A DNA stretch of 6,364 nucleotides from Limnochordia bacterium. GTDB lineage: Bacteria > Bacillota > Limnochordia > Darwinibacteriales > DTU012. The DNA lies in NCBI GenBank assembly GCA_007116995.1, contig SKHL01000040.1:1-6364 (forward strand), written 5' to 3'. The notes under the pieces were generated by a model, which was not told the origin of the DNA, searched no databases, and saw only the letters and a list, made by a program, of their open reading frames with translations. Shown one piece after another: positions 6,293-6,364 of the stretch (position 1 is its first letter; every line of letters begins with the position of its first letter). Both the position numbers and the translations under genes were made by a program.

Positions 6293-6364
6293 GGGCAACT
6301 ACATATTGAGCACTTTTGACCAAATCATCAATAGCAATCGTCTCATTTTTACTATGTACATCCA
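6276..6364 (-). CDS. C-terminal end of an M20-family peptidase (PepT-like), truncated by window edge
   Basis: The last 28 codons are visible, reading from the right edge as DVHSKNETIAIDDLVKSAQ and ending in MEQA with a TAA at 6278-6276. The H-S/T-x-N/D-E-x-I-x-I-D-D-L-V-K pattern is the conserved tail of M20 zinc aminopeptidases; the histidine is the last metal ligand. The IDDLVKSAQ wording is closest to PepT (tripeptidase T) and PepT-like proteins, but related di- and tripeptidases cannot be excluded from so short a piece. It points toward ogt on the same strand, about 290 bases away, with the decayed transporter fragment between them. No terminator hairpin was recognised after its stop. Confidence 0.7.
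   Translation of the reverse strand, partial: DVHSKNETIAIDDLVKSAQYVVALMEQA

Overview
The window reads as ordinary chromosomal DNA of an anaerobic or facultatively anaerobic, moderate-GC Gram-positive-type bacterium, most likely Bacillota. Clostridia or a relative would fit, but I cannot place it more finely. The basis is the strong GGAGG-type ribosome binding sites, the pyruvate formate-lyase/activase pair, and the general flavour of the proteins. No mobile element, CRISPR array, rRNA or tRNA was seen. I did not find a convincing new multi-gene system. The most interesting signals are regulatory, plus two active-site substitutions.

Layout, left to right. On the + strand is the end of a leucine operon: leuD (5' end cut off by the window edge), then leuB. 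A strong, symmetrical terminator hairpin separates it from the convergent minus-strand genes. On the minus strand, pflB (pyruvate formate-lyase) is followed by pflA (its radical-SAM activase) with a 1-base stop/start overlap. The 300-base region upstream of pflB holds two TTGACA -35 elements, a Fur-type palindrome over the likely -10, a short element also found near the right end, and a stem-loop. Further right, also on the minus strand, are a HAD-fold 5'(3')-nucleotidase-like gene and an O6-alkylguanine-DNA alkyltransferase gene (ogt). The right end holds a decayed fragment that looks like the C-terminal part of a MATE efflux transporter (+ strand), then the last 28 codons of a minus-strand M20/PepT-like peptidase that runs off the window.

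Functionally, leuD and leuB catalyse the second and third steps of leucine synthesis from 2-isopropylmalate. PflA installs the glycyl radical on PflB, which splits pyruvate plus CoA into acetyl-CoA and formate in anaerobic metabolism. The HAD gene and ogt could both serve nucleotide or DNA housekeeping and may be co-transcribed (82-base gap), but nothing in the sequence proves a link.

Several starts were moved from the longest open frame to an internal ATG with a good ribosome binding site: leuB to 442, pflB to 4531, and the HAD gene to 5428. The longest HAD frame would have begun at a TTG.
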